Positions 6,452-6,986 of a stretch of DNA of 6,986 nucleotides are shown piece after piece (position 1 is the first letter of the stretch; the number at the start of each line of letters is the position of its first letter). A model generated the notes under the pieces. That model was not told the origin of the DNA, made no database searches, and saw only the letters and a list, made by a program, of their open reading frames with translations. Source of the DNA: Prevotellaceae bacterium (GTDB lineage: Bacteria > Bacteroidota > Bacteroidia > Bacteroidales > UBA932). The position numbers and the translations under genes are program-made. The stretch covers positions 1 to 6,986 of the forward strand of contig JAITKG010000072.1 of the NCBI GenBank assembly GCA_031278495.1, given 5' to 3'.

Positions 6452-6482
6452 GCTGTGGAAAAAATCACAGCGTTATTTTGTT
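6452..6482 (+). terminator. Probable terminator of tgt
   Basis: GCTGTG (6452-6457) pairs with CACAGC (6466-6471) around an A-rich loop of eight. The T-rich stretch GTTATTTTGTT follows. The tract is not pure T, so it may be a weak terminator. It overlaps the -33 box of the next promoter. Confidence 0.45.
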
Positions 6483-6507
6483 GAATTAAAAAATTATTTT
6501 ACCTTTG
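6477..6507 (+). promoter_or_regulatory. Consensus Bacteroidota promoter without a downstream ORF
   Basis: TTTG at 6477-6480, exactly 19 bases, then TACCTTTG at 6500-6507: the best promoter match in the window. Predicted start is near 6512-6514. No believable ORF follows: the first two ATGs (6518 and 6539) open three- and six-codon frames. Confidence 0.75.
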
Positions 6508-6512
6508 CATTT

Positions 6513-6780
6513 AGTTTATGCTGTTTTAAACATAATTTATGCTCTTTAAAACATATTGACTGCTTTTATTCGGTAGCTGAAATCTGGAAAATTTCATCTT
6601 GAAAAACTGGAATAAAAGCAAAACTCCACGAGAGAGAAACGTGAATTTTTGCTTATAGTTTTTCAGGTATTCCAGAACCTCAGCTATAATAAGTATAGTT
6701 CACGTTTCGGATTTTATATATCTGACCAACCGCTCTGAAAAGAGAACTTCCCGAAACAAGCTTTCCAAAATAAAAGTAGC
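6513..6780 (+). ncRNA. Candidate structured non-coding RNA, unknown family
   Basis: The region follows a consensus promoter and has no coding potential, but many complementary segments. TGCTTTTATT (6561-6570) pairs with AATAAAAGCA (6611-6620), and inside it TGAAAT (6578-6583) pairs with ATTTCA (6591-6596). GAAACGTGAA (6636-6645) pairs with TTCACGTTTC (6699-6708), enclosing CTTATAG (6652-6658) with CTATA-AT-AAG (6684-6693) and AGGT (6665-6668) with ACCT (6677-6680). CTCT and AGAG close a GAAA tetraloop (6733-6744). A long-range stem, CTGCTTTTATT (6560-6570) with AATAAAAGTAG (6769-6779, one G-U), could close the whole molecule in place of the first stem. The 3' end is uncertain: T6 at 6810-6815 follows a weak CCGC/GCGG pairing. 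It shows none of the tmRNA, RNase P or SRP motifs I know, and it is not a 6S-like rod. A retron RNA, a Bacteroidales-specific sRNA family or a mobile-element remnant remain possible. Confidence 0.5.
6515..6555. repeat. Two tandem 20-nt direct repeats at the predicted RNA 5' end
   Basis: 6515-6534 and 6536-6555 differ at only two positions. Both begin TTTATGCT and end CATA. Each contains TATG and CATA as a small inverted repeat, so each could form a weak hairpin or a protein-binding half-pair. They begin within a few bases of the predicted transcription start. Confidence 0.65.
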
Positions 6781-6795
6781 CGCCATGTTTAAGGC

Positions 6796-6854
6796 ACGAA
6801 TTACGCGGATTTTTTGTCATACGAATTACACAGATTTTTACGGATTACGCGGAT
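6796..6854. repeat. Direct repeats of an ACGAATTAC motif, 25-bp spacing
   Basis: ACGAATTACGCGGATTTTTT (6796-6815) is partly repeated as ACGAATTACACAGATTTTT (6821-6839), then as ACGGATTACGCGGAT (6840-6854). This resembles dispersed intergenic repeats common in Bacteroidota (from memory). A 31-codon frame from ATG 6785 runs through it but consists mostly of the repeat and is not called. Confidence 0.6.
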
Positions 6855-6868
6855 ATAGTGCGGTAAGA

Positions 6869-6925
6869 GGGATTGTTTAGTGAATGTTTGTGTTTGTGGG
6901 TAAATTCTAAATGCGAAACAATCCC
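6869..6925. repeat. 10-bp perfect inverted repeat with a 37-nt loop
   Basis: GGGATTGTTT (6869-6878) is the exact reverse complement of AAACAATCCC (6916-6925). The enclosed segment is GT-rich (TGTTTGTGTTTGTGG). No ORF is present. It could be an RNA hairpin on either strand or a DNA site. Confidence 0.5.
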
Positions 6926-6934
6926 TAAAGCCGC

Positions 6935-6971
6935 AAAAAAAGGGGAAAAGCCCCCTAACCCCCGAAGGGGG
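6935..6971 (-). terminator. Minus-strand terminator-like GC hairpin element
   Basis: Read on the minus strand, a CCCCC/GGGGG hairpin (6959-6963 with 6967-6971) is followed by GGGGGCTTTTCCCC and then T7 (6941 down to 6935), the form of an intrinsic terminator. It would serve a minus-strand gene lying beyond the right edge. It is an inverted copy of the element at 681-716, so it may equally be a dispersed repeat. Confidence 0.45.
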
Positions 6972-6986
6972 AACAGGGGATTGACG

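Noticed and set aside
6513..6780. 6S RNA, tmRNA, RNase P RNA or SRP RNA
   Set aside because: There is no single long rod with a central bubble, no tRNA-like end or tag frame, no GAGGAAAGUC-type RNase P core, and no SRP domain IV GGAA/AGCA motif visible by eye.
6699..6785. 28-codon minus-strand frame (MAATFILESLFREV...) across the candidate RNA
   Set aside because: It is short and has no promoter upstream on that strand. The inverted repeats and plus-strand promoter explain the region better. Conservation could still be tested.

Overview
The window looks like chromosomal DNA from a member of the Bacteroidota, most likely Bacteroidales and probably uncultured. The evidence is the promoter grammar: matches to the Bacteroidota pattern TTTG, about 19 bases, TAnnTTTG stand before rnr, tgt and a gene-free right-hand region, and a -7-like box stands before pfkA. 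Genes have short A-rich leaders without Shine-Dalgarno sequences, and the four proteins have Bacteroidota-like sequences (recognised from memory, not searched).

Layout. Bases 1-830 carry no convincing gene. They hold a 15-unit, 21-bp tandem array (94-408), T-rich degenerate repeats, an octamer array, a second octamer array and a GC-rich hairpin element. A 39-bp imperfect inverted repeat (9-47 and 607-645) brackets the array. A promoter at 793-822 then leads into a possible 31-codon small ORF (849-944) and rnr, RNase R (952-3207). After a 213-bp gap come pfkA, 6-phosphofructokinase (3421-4518), queE, 7-carboxy-7-deazaguanine synthase (4582-5175), and tgt, tRNA-guanine transglycosylase (5287-6420), which has its own promoter. 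All genes are on the plus strand.

Bases 6421-6986 hold no believable protein gene. They contain a textbook-spaced promoter (6477-6507) followed by about 270 nt rich in complementary segments: several stems, a possible loop-loop contact and two mutually exclusive pairings. I call this a candidate structured non-coding RNA. I could not match it to tmRNA, RNase P RNA, SRP RNA or a rod-shaped 6S RNA. The right edge holds dispersed-repeat sequence and an inverted copy of the GC-rich hairpin seen at 681-716.

How the genes fit together. QueE and Tgt belong to one pathway: QueE makes the 7-deazaguanine precursor, and Tgt puts preQ1 into tRNAs with GUN anticodons on the way to queuosine. PfkA (glycolysis) and RNase R (RNA turnover) are housekeeping genes with no evident link to it. 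The most notable points are the orphan promoter and structured RNA, the small ORF before rnr, the loss of the three zinc-binding cysteines in Tgt, and octamer-period repeats of different sequence in most of the intergenic gaps.
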